A DNA stretch of 63,587 nt from CAZXDL01 sp964639505 (GCA_964639505.1 CAZXDL010000005.1:1-63587); one strand, 5' to 3'; shown: positions 33,459-42,693, counted from the first letter of the stretch. Notes: a model not told the origin generated them from the letters alone. Numbers and translations: made by a program.

Positions 33459-34425
33459 AGTTTTGGACAGGGTGAGGACGGCCCTCGATATACTCGCGGA
33501 TTTTTAGAGCCGCAGTGGCACCCTCGCCAACCGCTGAAGCGATTTGCATAGTGGCGCCCGAGCGGATATCACCTGCCGCGAAAACCCCTGGTATTTTAGT
33601 CTGTAGACTCGGGTCGGTTACTACAAAACCCACCGGATCAAGCTCTATGTCTGTTTCTTTTAAAAATTGAGAGTTCGGCATCAAACCGACAAATACAAAT
33701 ACCCCATCTGTTTCTAGCTCAATTTTTTTACCGTCTTTGGTACCGACAACTTTATTAACAAACCCGTCTTTACCTAGTATTTCATCTGTTGTGGTTCCGA
33801 GGTGAATCGTAACTTTACCGGCTTTGACGTATTCGTTGAGTTCATGCTGTAAGACATCGCTGGCTTTTATAGTCGAACGCACAAATAAATCGATATGGCT
33901 GGCGAAGCGGGTCAGAAAAATCGTTTCCTGAACTGCCGAGTTGCCTCCACCGACAACAACCAGCTTTTTGTCGCGATAAAATGCTCCATCGCAGGTCGCA
34001 CAGTAATGCACGCCTTTTGATAAGTATTCAATCTCACCAGGCGCACCGACTTTTTTGTAATCTGAGCCAGTGGCAATCAAGACGGCTTTAGCGGTCATTG
34101 GCCCACTTGAAGTTTCAAGCTTAACCAATTCGCCATCTTTACCTATGGCGGTAACTTCACCGAGCTCGATTACAGCGCCAAATCTCTCGGCTTGTTTTTG
34201 GAGATCATTTGCCAAAGTGAGTCCTTCGATACCATCTGGAAAGCCTGGGTAATTGTCTATTTTGTCAGTGACAGCGGCCAAGCCACCGACCACTCCACGC
34301 TCGAATAACACAGTGTCAATGTCTTCGCGAGTCGTATAGACAGCTGCCGTAAGTGCAGCTGGCCCTGCTCCCACGATAATTACATCGTGGTGTTTTGTTT
34401 CAGTGTTTTCAGGCATATTAGGCAA
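33459..34425 (-). CDS. trxB: Thioredoxin-disulfide reductase (last residues lost in gap)
   Basis: About 322 residues of a TrxB flavoprotein. FAD-binding IIVGAGPAALTAAVYTTRE is followed by the redox pair Cys142/Cys145 in HYCATCDGAFY. The NAD(P)H-binding VVVGGGNSAVQETIFLTRF and the second FAD motif GVFAAGDIRSG come next. It reduces thioredoxin or glutaredoxin-like proteins. It overlaps the grx-like gene by 8 bp and shares the NrdR-type promoter upstream of that gene. Only the C-terminal tail is missing. Confidence 0.95.
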
Positions 34426-34666
34426 CAGCGGGCGCTAAGCGGGCGAGGTTGTAGCCAACAATGACTTCTTGTGAGTCATCTTGCTTGGTGACAACAGTAA
34501 CAGGCGTGGTCATAGCACCGCTAAGACTCATAGCCTCGGCCTGTCGGTGAGGGTGTTCGTCTAGATTAACTTCTTCGTAGGTCATGCCTTTTGCGCCTAA
34601 ATACTTCTTGACCATTCCGCAATAAGCGCAAGTGTTAGTCGTAAAAATGGTGATGTTTTTAACCAT
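34418..34666 (-). CDS. Glutaredoxin/NrdH-like redoxin
   Basis: An 82-residue thioredoxin-fold protein with the redox pair Cys13-Ala-Tyr-Cys16, then YEEVNLDEHP, TTPVTVV (cis-Pro) and a C-terminal VGYNLARL. Size and the adjacent trxB match NrdH-type redoxins, which donate electrons to ribonucleotide reductase. The NrdR boxes upstream support that role. SD GGGAG precedes ATG 34666. A structured leader of about 124 nt lies in front. Confidence 0.88.
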   Translation of the reverse strand: MVKNITIFTTNTCAYCGMVKKYLGAKGMTYEEVNLDEHPHRQAEAMSLSGAMTTPVTVVTKQDDSQEVIVGYNLARLAPAVA

Positions 34667-34790
34667 GTCGTTCTCCCTCGTTTAGTGCGCCTTGACCCGC
34701 TCACCGTGTCTCTCAGGTACGGCTAAAGTCGTTATATCTGGCGCTTTTGTTTATTTTTTAGTGCTCTAGTACAGAACAAATCTGACTGTA
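34667..34790 (-). promoter_or_regulatory. Structured 5' leader of grx-trxB, possible cis-regulatory RNA
   Basis: The predicted transcript starts near 34790. It can form GCGCC (34744-34740) with GGCGC (34691-34687), enclosing GAC/GTC and CCGT (34722-34719)/ACGG (34707-34704) helices. The inner loop contains CCTGAGAGAC. The closing stem ends about 13 nt before the GGGAG ribosome site. The GAGAG-ACACGG string recalls part of ykkC-type riboswitches, but I cannot assign a class. Confidence 0.45.
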
Positions 34791-34794
34791 GATA

Positions 34795-34842
34795 TGATTA
34801 TATATAGTGCTTGAAACAATTTCAAGACGCTATATATTGTGC
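34795..34842. promoter_or_regulatory. Tandem NrdR boxes flanking the grx-trxB promoter
   Basis: Two 16-bp sites match the NrdR palindrome acaCwAtATaTwGtgt: 34827-34842 (ACGCTATATATTGTGC, 14 of 16) and 34795-34810 (12 of 16), with 16 bp between them. A minus-strand promoter lies between and under them: TTGAAA (34825-34820), 17-nt spacer and TATAAT (34802-34797). The spacing of about three helical turns is what is known for NrdR sites. Between the boxes, CTTGAAA and TTTCAAG also form a short inverted repeat. Confidence 0.72.
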
Positions 34843-34861
34843 TTTTTACTCTATTTTGCGA

Positions 34862-35422
34862 CTATTTATCGATTTTGATCAGAGTTACATCAAACACTAG
34901 ATCAGAATTAGCAGGGATTGTTCCCTGTGATTGCGCGCCATAGGCCAAACTAGCTGGGATAACAAGCCGGCGAGTACCGCCTACTTGCATACCGGGAATA
35001 CCTTGAGTCCAGCCTTTAATTACCTTATCAAGCGGAAAAGTAGCAGGCTGTCCGCTGTCTTTTGAACTTTCAAAAATGACGCCTGTGCTAGCGAGCGCGC
35101 CAGTATAATCGACTGTTATGGTCGCGCCAGGCTTAACTGTGTCACCTGTGCCGGGCGTGGTATCAATCTTTTGAAGGCTAGCCACACTAGTTATGGGAGT
35201 AAAGCCCGCTAATTTTGTGCCTTGTAGTTTTGTCACAGAAGTCTCCTTAGTCGTATCTTGAGTATTAGTTTGTGATGAATGTTGAGCCGGTTTGCCAATA
35301 TCAGGCTTTTTATTATTTTCTTGTATCATCTGATAAATTACAGCTATCGTCACTGCTGACGAAGTAAAGATAAATAAACCCGCCAGTGTACCTGCAAATA
35401 TACGATCACGCTTTCGTGCCAT
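34862..35422 (-). CDS. Membrane-anchored FKBP-type peptidyl-prolyl isomerase
   Basis: A 186-residue protein with an N-terminal membrane helix (about 9-32), a Ser/Thr/Gln-rich linker and a C-terminal FKBP domain (about 85-186: VTVDYTGAL-type strand ITVDYTGALASTGVIFESS, GMQVGGTRRLVIPASLAYG, LVFDVTLIKID). It would catalyse proline isomerisation outside the membrane and assist folding of surface or pilus proteins. It has a classical leader: TATAAT at 35452-35447 and GGAGG before the ATG, in contrast to the leaderless neighbours. Confidence 0.9.
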   Translation of the reverse strand: MARKRDRIFAGTLAGLFIFTSSAVTIAVIYQMIQENNKKPDIGKPAQHSSQTNTQDTTKETSVTKLQGTKLAGFTPITSVASLQKIDTTPGTGDTVKPGATITVDYTGALASTGVIFESSKDSGQPATFPLDKVIKGWTQGIPGMQVGGTRRLVIPASLAYGAQSQGTIPANSDLVFDVTLIKIDK

Positions 35423-35447
35423 GAAACCTCCAATTATGTTTTAAGTA

Positions 35448-36745
35448 TTATACCGGATAGCTGTTTCCGGCATTTGTAACAAATAAGTCGTGAGGATGGC
35501 TCTCACTCAATGAAGCGCTGGTGATGCGCTGTAAAACGGCTGTCTGCCAAAGCTCTTCAATCGTTTTAGCCCCGACATAATAAAAACCGGACCGGATCCC
35601 CTCGACGACCGTGCTAGCGAATTCATTGAGATCGCCACTTGAGGGCACCAAACCCTCGACACCCTCAGCTACTAATACGGTTTTATCACTGTAGCTTTTA
35701 CCGTGGAATTCATCTTCGGAACTGATTTTTTTGCCTCGTTCCATGGCGCCAATTGAACCCATGCCGCGATAGCCTTTAAATTTGTACTTCTCTGTTCCGT
35801 CAGTAATAATACTGCGGAATCGGGCTGGCACTTGGTCACGAGTAAACTCAATTACCTCGCCAGGCGATTCTTCGGTAGCGGCGAATAAACGCCCCATCAT
35901 TACGCTTGAAGCGCCAGCTGCCAGAGCTTTGGTGATGTCGCCAAAATAGTTAATACCACCATCAGCGATTACTGGAATGCCGTGTTTTTGCGCGACTTTT
36001 GCGGAGTCAATAATGGCTGTGAGCTGAGGTACGCCCATGCCAGACACGATACGTGTAGTGCAAATTGCGCCAGGGCCCATACCAACCCGCAAACCATCGA
36101 CGCCGGCCTTAATTAAGGCCTCTGCGCCTTNNNNNNNNNNNNNNNNNNNNNNNNNNNNNNNNNNNNNNNNNNNNNNNNNNNNNNNNNNNNNNNNNNNNNN
36201 NNNNNNNNNNNNNNNNNNNNNNNNNNNNNNCCCATACCAACCCGCAAACCATCGACGCCGGCCTTAATTAAGGCCTCTGCGCCTTCGCTGGTTGCGATAT
36301 TTCCGGCAATTACATCAACCTTGTGATTTTGTTTAATGTGTTCGACTGCCTCAATCACAAATTTAGCAAAACCATGGGCCGAATCAACCACGATTACATC
36401 AACCCCAGCTTTTATAAGGGCGGCCACGCGTTCTTCATAACCAGGGCTAGACCCAACAGCCGCACCGACCAAACAGCCGGCTTTCTTTACGGCGGCCACT
36501 TCAGCAGCCTGCTCTTCAATTGTCAGGTTGCGATGAATTATGCCAATACCTCCGAACTTACCAAGAGCAATTGCTAATTTGCTTTCGGTAACCGTATCCA
36601 TTGGGGCAGATACCAGCGGTGCTTTAAGGCTAATGTTACGAGTAAGTTTGGTTGATAAATTGATCTCTGAACGAGAAAACCCGGCGTAACCGGGCTTAAG
36701 TAGAACGTCATCAAATGTGAGGCTGATGTTGTCGTTGATTTCCAT
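35448..36745 (-). CDS. guaB: IMP dehydrogenase lacking CBS domains (interrupted by an artefactual gap)
   Basis: Two flanking open frames together encode one IMPDH. Collapsing the 100 Ns plus the duplicated 55 bp (36131-36285) leaves 1143 bp, an intact frame of 380 codons plus stop. The protein starts MEINDNISLTFDDVLLKPGYA. VVDSAHGFAKF and the catalytic loop GPGAICTTRIVSGMGVPQ (Cys177 after collapse) follow, then ADGGINYFGD and YRGMGSIGAM. The ~120-residue Bateman (CBS) module normally present after HRNLTIEEQAAEVAAVKK is absent. The flap reads EGVEGLVPSSGD rather than the usual VPYKG. It makes XMP from IMP for GTP synthesis; the CTTRIVSG loop favours IMPDH over GMP reductase. Promoter: TTGACA (36780-36775), 18-nt spacer and TAGAAT (36756-36751), 5 nt from the ATG. 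Confidence 0.9.
36131..36230. other. Assembly gap (100 N) with duplicated 55-bp flanks
   Basis: The 55 bp before the gap (36076-36130) are identical to the 55 bp after it (36231-36285). The contigs therefore overlap, and the gap contains no missing sequence. An overlap of exactly 55 is a common assembler k-mer length. Confidence 0.95.
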
Positions 36746-36785
36746 AAGCAATTCTAACCTGAAACGGGCCCTTTTGTCAAAGCCC

Positions 36786-38549
36786 TTACCAAGTGCCGCC
36801 ACCTCCACCACCGCCTCCACCACCAGAGAAGCCGCCTCCACCTGAAAAACCAGAGCTGCTAATGCTAGACGGAGCTGAAAACGCGGCATTCACAGCGCCA
36901 CCGATGCCTGAGTTTAGTGAGCTAACAAGGTAGTACGAATTAAATGTGCTCCAGTTTCCACTGTACCAATCTGGAGGCGTGAGATATAGAGACTCAAACT
37001 GCTTGGACCATTCAGTCTCTACCCCTAATACGATCGCAAAAGGTAGCAGTTTCTCAAATAATTCGACCGTTTTTACAGGCTCATGAGCATTGCTTGCATA
37101 GGGTGCATTTGGTGACTGCAGCTTTTCAATCCGATCTTTTTCAGCAGTCTTGAGATATAGTTTGAGTCCTTCGATGTGTTCTTTAGCTGCAACTCCTTTA
37201 GCCGTTCTAGCTTTTAGTGCAAAAAAGAAAGGAAGCGCAATTAAAAACCCAATAAATATACCGAATCCCGCTGCGCCACCAACAACTTTTACGAGTCCAT
37301 AGCCTAAAGCGGCAATCATTAAAGTGCTGTAAATCGTTTTTTTGGTCATCTGTGGCGCTAATTTGTTTGATACTTGATAGCCGTTTTTGTTTAGGCGATC
37401 ATTTACATTCTTGCGAAGTGTTTCTGCCACCGTATAAAGTTTATTTTTGCTGCCAGAGATATCAGCTTCTTTGCCAATAGCGACTTCATCAAATATTCGA
37501 GACATTAGCAGTTGCCCGTCAGGATCAAGATTTGTTAAATCTGCTTTGGAAACCTGCAACTTGTAATTCAATTTATCTTTGCCAATTAATCGGTCGTGTT
37601 TTTCTTCTATTATTTTTATATAGCCGTTGACTGCCAAATCAATGATTACAGCCGTAATATCTCTGTTATCTAATTTAAAATCAATCAACTGTCCGACTTC
37701 GGCCGGCTTCATGCCATCCGGAGGATCATATTGTGGCACGATAATGCCACTGCCTTTAGGGTCTCTGCCTTTGCGCCACCACAAGACAAATCCACCGCCG
37801 CCCAAAATAACTATCGGCCCTAAAATGCCGACAATTTGAAGGAAATATTCTCCAACAGCGTCAAACCATTTATGTGGGGTAAAGTAGCCTGCTTCAAAGC
37901 CAGCTACATATGTAAGGGTTTGGTTAGGCTCGAGAGGACTTGTCGTGCTGATATTTATCGTGTCGCCGACTTTAGTGACGCTGCAGTTTTTTGCAGCATC
38001 ACCATAACCACCTGTAAAACAAATTGGCTGGCGGTATTGTTGTAGACCACTTGGTAGGTGAAGATTAACGCTTACAGCTTCAGTCGCTTGTGGCCATTGA
38101 TCGCCATTCACATCCCAATACAATTCGTCGTGATCACCAAAAAAACTAATTACATTTTGCATTGTGTAATCAATCCTGTATTGCTGAACACCGTTCACTA
38201 AAACCGACGGACTACCGATTTTTAAGACCGTATTGCCACCAGAACTATATGTCGAATATTGGGCAGGGGCGCCGGTACTAGATGTTACGCTGTTAATTTT
38301 TAGCCGAGTCGAGTGTTTTTGATATCGGTCAGGAATAGCGCGCAATATACCATGAGAATCACTCGTGTATTTAACTGTAATATCTTCGACAATTCGCAGT
38401 TCACCCTGTGGGTCAGCGCGCGATAAGGTTTGGTCGGACTTGAAGGATGTGATTACGTCGCTGCTACTGGCGGCGTATGCTGAGCCGGATAAAAAATAGA
38501 TACCAAAAACTAGGCCAATGATAGCAAATAAAAAGTTTTGCTTTTTCAT
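36786..38549 (-). CDS. DUF2207 family membrane protein
   Basis: A 587-residue protein. A signal peptide (about 1-26, ending SAYA) precedes an extracellular beta-rich DUF2207 domain (VEDITVKYTSDSHGILRAIPDRY, then ELYWDVNGDQWPQ). A membrane helix lies at about 235-258 (ILGPIVILGGGGFVLWW). A cytoplasmic region, two further helices near 410-450 (IYSTLMIAALGYGLV, GFGIFIGFLIALPFFFAL) and a Gly/Ser-rich tail ending in about ten glycines and TW follow. All are typical of the family, whose function is unknown but envelope-related. Its ATG overlaps the pheT stop by 4 bp. Confidence 0.9.
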   Translation of the reverse strand: MKKQNFLFAIIGLVFGIYFLSGSAYAASSSDVITSFKSDQTLSRADPQGELRIVEDITVKYTSDSHGILRAIPDRYQKHSTRLKINSVTSSTGAPAQYSTYSSGGNTVLKIGSPSVLVNGVQQYRIDYTMQNVISFFGDHDELYWDVNGDQWPQATEAVSVNLHLPSGLQQYRQPICFTGGYGDAAKNCSVTKVGDTINISTTSPLEPNQTLTYVAGFEAGYFTPHKWFDAVGEYFLQIVGILGPIVILGGGGFVLWWRKGRDPKGSGIIVPQYDPPDGMKPAEVGQLIDFKLDNRDITAVIIDLAVNGYIKIIEEKHDRLIGKDKLNYKLQVSKADLTNLDPDGQLLMSRIFDEVAIGKEADISGSKNKLYTVAETLRKNVNDRLNKNGYQVSNKLAPQMTKKTIYSTLMIAALGYGLVKVVGGAAGFGIFIGFLIALPFFFALKARTAKGVAAKEHIEGLKLYLKTAEKDRIEKLQSPNAPYASNAHEPVKTVELFEKLLPFAIVLGVETEWSKQFESLYLTPPDWYSGNWSTFNSYYLVSSLNSGIGGAVNAAFSAPSSISSSGFSGGGGFSGGGGGGGGGGTW

Positions 38550-41077
38550 ATCCGGTCGGCACTAATTTTTGACTTGGCTAATTCTGCAACTGCATCAAGC
38601 ACGGCGTTGATTTCTTTGTCGGTCAAGGTGCGGTCACGACCGGTTACAGTTGCCCTGAAAGTGACTTGCTTATGCGATTTGTCGTCTTCTTTTTGGAAGA
38701 TATCAATACCTTCCAGCTCAGTGTGCGTATTATCGGGTGCATTGTTTTTTAACTCGGTTTTGACAAAATTAAATAACTCATCGTAGCTTAAGTCTGCACT
38801 GACTTTGAGGGTAATGTCTTGCTTAACGCCTGGGAAGCGGAATAATGCCGAATAGTCTGGGCCAATTGTGATCAAATTTTGTAGAGCAAGTGTGTCAATT
38901 TCAAAACCAGCGGTATATTTTGGTAGTTTTAGCCCACGAGTTACGCTGGCTTTGAATTCACCGACAATGCCCAAAAAGTTTCCATTCTTCACGCTTACTA
39001 AAGCCGCTCGTTTTGGCTCATACGGCTGCACGACCGGATACTGCATCATGTCTTGGCTGATCGGTTTATAAACTAGGTCATGCCCTGCCAAAAACTCTAA
39101 GTACTTACGAGCTTCATAATAAGCCGAGTCAACCTTCTTTAATTTATCTGCGGCTGTCAGCACCAACCCCGTAAATTCAAATTCTACGGGCAAGCCTTCT
39201 TGGTCGATATGATCAAGGTCATGCGTTTTGCCCAATTCAAAAATAGCAAATTCATCGAAGCCGGCTTTTATATTCGGGTGAACTTTGTCGAGCAAGCTAG
39301 GCATTAAGCTTAGTCTGTAATGTTCGAGTTCTGGGCTGATCGCGTTTGAAACCTGGAAGGCTTTTGACGAATCTTGACCGGTTTTTTGAAGCAATTCCGC
39401 TGGCACAAAACTGTAAGTTAGTACTTCGTTTGCGCCGGCGCGACTTAGCCGAGCACGTACTTTGGCCTTCAAATCAAACAAAGGATCGCGACGAGTTGGA
39501 CTTAGGTCGCGAATCGGCAACTCAAGTGGGAGCTTGTCATATCCATATAGGCGACCAACTTCCTCGACAATATCTTCGCGAAGCTCTATATCGGTCCGCC
39601 AAAAAGGGGCTTTTACTGTCAGGGTTTCTTCGTTTACCTCAACGGTAAATTCTACATTTTCTAGTATTGTTTTTACATCGGCTGGAGTGAGCTGCAGGCC
39701 AAGCCGATCATTAATAAAACTTACCGGAACTGTGACCGGGAAATGTAATGAGTTACGTTCAATAACAGCTGGGTCGAGCCGAATATCATCGACAATTTTG
39801 CCGGCTACTTTACCGCCTGTGATCTTGCCGACTTCCGCGACCGCCTCGGCAGCAACCGCCATATTTTGTAGCGGGCTTTGGCCTTTATTAAATCTAGTAA
39901 CAGCATCGGTAAATAAACCATGCGCCATGCTTGTGCGCCTGATTGAATACATGTCAAAGTTCGCCATTTCTAAAACAATATTTGTGGTATTGTCATCGAC
40001 CTCAGTTTCAAGACCCCCCATCACGCCTCCAGCGCCGATGAGCTTCTTGTCGGTGGCAATCATGATTGATTCCGGCCCAGGCTCAATTTCTTTACCATTT
40101 AGCAATTTTAGCTTCTCGCCGGGCTTTGGGTTTCTAACCACAATAGTCGCAACGCCAGCACTTAAAGCTTTTAACTTGTCATAGTCATAGGCGTGCAATG
40201 GCTGGCCGGTAAGTAGCATCAAATAATTGGTTAGATCTACGATGTTATTAATCGGCCTCAGGCCGTGCCGCGTTAGGAAAGTTTGTAGCCAAATAGGACT
40301 AGGTGCAATCTTAACATCTGACATTGGGATGGCTACAAAACGAGGCACCAGCTCGGGCAGCTCGTTTACAAAGCTAAGCTTAAGCGTGTCGGCCTCGGGC
40401 TCAATTTTAGAATCTGCCCGATACCAGTCTGGGCTTTTAAAGGCTATGCCTTGGATACCAGCAATCTCGCGGCCCACACCCAACAAACCAAACGCATCGG
40501 GCCGATGAGTGAACATTTTGTTTTCGATATCAAGTATGTAATCGTCAAGGCCGTAGAGTTTTTTGAAGTCGGTGCCTGGCTTCATTAATTCTTCGCCGAC
40601 ATCTTCGGCTTTGATTTCAAGAATGCCACCGTGATCATCGCTGATCGCTAATTCACTTAGGCTCGCCAACATTCCGTTACTCACAACACCGCGAATTTCG
40701 CGCGATTCAATCACCAACGGCTCTTTGCTGACCGTACTCGGCACGGTTACGCCAGGTGGTATCCAAGCGGCCGTCATGCCCGCTTTAACATTTGGTGCAC
40801 CACAGACTACCTGCACATTGCCATCGGAATCGCGATTGACCCCTTCAACAACACCACCATCATCAATAACACAGACGTTTAATTTATCGGCATCGCCGTG
40901 TGGCTCACAGCTAACAACTTTAACAACCACGATGCCTTCATAGAGACCACCTAAATAGAATGGATCTTCATCCATCGCGCCAATCTGCGCACCGATCTTT
41001 TCGGTCAGTTTATCGATCGGCAGCTTAAAGATCTCCTCGTAGCCCAAATACTTTATAGAATTAATGCCAATTTTCAT
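38546..41077 (-). CDS. pheT: Phenylalanyl-tRNA synthetase beta subunit
   Basis: Full-length PheT of 843 residues. The N-terminal tRNA-binding (EMAP-like) domain starts near residue 40 (GIVVVKVVSCEPHGDADKLNVCVID). The B3/B4 editing domain (VPRFVAIPMSDVKI, INNIVDLTNYLML), B5 and the catalytic-like core (PFWRTDIELREDIVEEVGRLYGYD) follow. The ferredoxin-like anticodon-binding domain ends the protein (FRFPGVKQDITLKV). It forms the alpha2beta2 enzyme with PheS. It overlaps pheS and the downstream DUF2207 gene by 4 bp each. Confidence 0.97.
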   Translation of the reverse strand: MKIGINSIKYLGYEEIFKLPIDKLTEKIGAQIGAMDEDPFYLGGLYEGIVVVKVVSCEPHGDADKLNVCVIDDGGVVEGVNRDSDGNVQVVCGAPNVKAGMTAAWIPPGVTVPSTVSKEPLVIESREIRGVVSNGMLASLSELAISDDHGGILEIKAEDVGEELMKPGTDFKKLYGLDDYILDIENKMFTHRPDAFGLLGVGREIAGIQGIAFKSPDWYRADSKIEPEADTLKLSFVNELPELVPRFVAIPMSDVKIAPSPIWLQTFLTRHGLRPINNIVDLTNYLMLLTGQPLHAYDYDKLKALSAGVATIVVRNPKPGEKLKLLNGKEIEPGPESIMIATDKKLIGAGGVMGGLETEVDDNTTNIVLEMANFDMYSIRRTSMAHGLFTDAVTRFNKGQSPLQNMAVAAEAVAEVGKITGGKVAGKIVDDIRLDPAVIERNSLHFPVTVPVSFINDRLGLQLTPADVKTILENVEFTVEVNEETLTVKAPFWRTDIELREDIVEEVGRLYGYDKLPLELPIRDLSPTRRDPLFDLKAKVRARLSRAGANEVLTYSFVPAELLQKTGQDSSKAFQVSNAISPELEHYRLSLMPSLLDKVHPNIKAGFDEFAIFELGKTHDLDHIDQEGLPVEFEFTGLVLTAADKLKKVDSAYYEARKYLEFLAGHDLVYKPISQDMMQYPVVQPYEPKRAALVSVKNGNFLGIVGEFKASVTRGLKLPKYTAGFEIDTLALQNLITIGPDYSALFRFPGVKQDITLKVSADLSYDELFNFVKTELKNNAPDNTHTELEGIDIFQKEDDKSHKQVTFRATVTGRDRTLTDKEINAVLDAVAELAKSKISADRI

Positions 41078-42108
41078 GAGAATTGCCTCAAAAATGTAAG
41101 CTTAGCGGACTCAAAATGACGAACATCTTCGATGCCATATTTCATCATCACCAGACGGTCTATGCCACCTCCCCATGCAAAACCAGTGTATTCATTAGTA
41201 TCAATTCCGGCTTGATGCAAAACGTTAGGGTGAATCATGCCGCAACCTAATAGCTCGATCCAGCCACTTTGAGAGCAGACCGAACAGCCTTTTTTGTCGC
41301 AAAACGGGCAGCTCAACATAAATTCAAAAGATGGTTCGGTAAAAGGAAAATAAAAGGGGTTGGTTTTTACTTCCAGTTTTTTGCCGTAATATTCCTGCAA
41401 AAAAGCTTTAAGTGTGGCGATTAGATGACCGGCGTTAATGCCTTTATCTACATAAACTCCTTCAAGTTGGTAAAAAGTATGCTCATGTCTAGCGTCTAAA
41501 TCTTCGTTACGAAAAACACGACCTGGGATAACTGCAGCGATTGGTTTGCCTTCAGCCAAATTTAGCTTACCGGCCTTTAATACACGGTTTTGCATAGTGC
41601 TAGTGTGAGCTGGCGCGATGAACTGATTGCCACTCTTATCTGTTTGCGTCGTCATAAAGGTGTCATAGTCATCGCGAGCCGGATGGCCGGCAGGGAAGTT
41701 GAGCGAGCCGAACATATGGAAATCATCATCGATCTCGCGTGATTCGATTGCAGTGAAACCCATCCGATAAAAAATATCTAAAATGTTTCCTAGCTCGCTC
41801 ATCAACGGATGTTGTGTACCATTTTCGCCCGGCAAAAGCTTCGGCTTTTCATCTGGCTTCAGATTTGGGTCAAACGGTGCAGTAATATCCAAAGCTGGCA
41901 GAGCTTCCGATTCGTCTTGTTTGGACTGCAAAATGGCTTCGAGTTCGCTACGTAATCTGTTTATCTCTTGTCCGAACTGTCCGCGCTGATCAGCTGGCAA
42001 GTCTTTAATCTTATTAAAAAGCTCTCGTAGCTCGGCACTTCGAAGCACCGATGCCTCCCCTGCCTCGGCGCGCTTTTTTAGATCATCAGCAAGTTTCTGG
42101 TCAATCAT
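41074..42108 (-). CDS. pheS: Phenylalanyl-tRNA synthetase alpha subunit
   Basis: About 344 residues: an N-terminal coiled coil, then the class II core with HPLMSELGNILDIFYRMGF (motif 1), AHTSTMQNRVL, GRVFRNEDLDARHEHTFYQLEGVYVD (motif 2) and GFAWGGGIDRLVMMKYGI (motif 3). A Cys cluster CPFCDKKGCSVCSQSGW precedes GCGMIHPNVL and probably binds zinc, as in a subset of PheS proteins. I prefer ATG 42108. A TTG at 42114 lies exactly 7 nt after TGGTACAAT (TACAAT 42127-42122) and cannot be excluded. Confidence 0.96.
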   Translation of the reverse strand: MIDQKLADDLKKRAEAGEASVLRSAELRELFNKIKDLPADQRGQFGQEINRLRSELEAILQSKQDESEALPALDITAPFDPNLKPDEKPKLLPGENGTQHPLMSELGNILDIFYRMGFTAIESREIDDDFHMFGSLNFPAGHPARDDYDTFMTTQTDKSGNQFIAPAHTSTMQNRVLKAGKLNLAEGKPIAAVIPGRVFRNEDLDARHEHTFYQLEGVYVDKGINAGHLIATLKAFLQEYYGKKLEVKTNPFYFPFTEPSFEFMLSCPFCDKKGCSVCSQSGWIELLGCGMIHPNVLHQAGIDTNEYTGFAWGGGIDRLVMMKYGIEDVRHFESAKLTFLRQFS

Positions 42109-42153
42109 AATCAATAAGCATATTGTACCAGAGAGAGCTAAGGGGGTGTTATT

Positions 42154-42693
42154 TTAACGACGTATCTGGTCAGTATTCGGCAGAACTATGGTTTGGGCAT
42201 CGCCAATCCAAATGCCGACGGTACCCCCCAAATGATCTTCCTGCGTAACTTGAACTGCATCGATATTACCCTGGTCCAATCCAAGCTGCCAACACTCGAC
42301 TACTCTGCCTTCTTCACTTTCGTCATCAACCCGTGTCGATAGCTCCGAAAAAAAGTTCAATCGGAATGTATCTTCACGCAATATGAGTCTGCCTGCTTGA
42401 ACGGCCACAAATGGACTATCAATGGTAATACTGCGCCTTTCGGGGTTTTCAGGCTCTGCAATAACCCTTGAGTCGTAAGCTACCATCGTGCTTGCGACTA
42501 TGCTTGCAGCAAGGTCTTCAACATTGGGCTGAATTAGATATTTATAACCCCGGCCTAGGCTTAACCGAGTATGCATATCCAGCCGTGCTTTTTCAGCCAT
42601 TTCACGGATTTCCGTGGTCGACTTTTCGCGAGCACTTAACTCTTCTAAAAGATCTGGAATTGTAAAAACTTCTGGACTTGTGGGCGTAGCCAT
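42154..42693 (-). CDS. Hypothetical protein, 179 aa
   Basis: No family recognised. A helical N-terminal third (TIPDLLEELSAREKSTTEIREMAEKARLDM) is followed by beta-rich segments (RRSITIDSPFVAVQAGRLILREDTFRLNFFSEL, GGTVGIWIGDAQTIVLPNTD). It is soluble, acidic and has no signal peptide. It is divergent from yajQ and lies 46 bp upstream of pheS on the same strand, but TACAAT before pheS suggests separate transcription. Possible -10 sequences upstream are poor. Confidence 0.65.
   Translation of the reverse strand: MATPTSPEVFTIPDLLEELSAREKSTTEIREMAEKARLDMHTRLSLGRGYKYLIQPNVEDLAASIVASTMVAYDSRVIAEPENPERRSITIDSPFVAVQAGRLILREDTFRLNFFSELSTRVDDESEEGRVVECWQLGLDQGNIDAVQVTQEDHLGGTVGIWIGDAQTIVLPNTDQIRR

Noticed and set aside
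33340..34425. Thioredoxin reductase extended by residues beyond the gap
   Set aside because: The extra residues come from the opposite side of the Ns, which encodes the convergent GDPD gene.
34667..34790. TPP or cobalamin riboswitch in the grx leader
   Set aside because: A CTGAGA-like string is present, but the other conserved THI-box or B12-box elements are absent.
36113..36889. IMPDH start extended into a Pro/Gly-rich segment
   Set aside because: The extension is antisense to the Gly-rich tail of the DUF2207 gene; ATG 36745 begins the conserved sequence.
39462..40184. 240-codon plus-strand ORF
   Set aside because: A Ser/Thr-rich shadow of pheT on the opposite strand.
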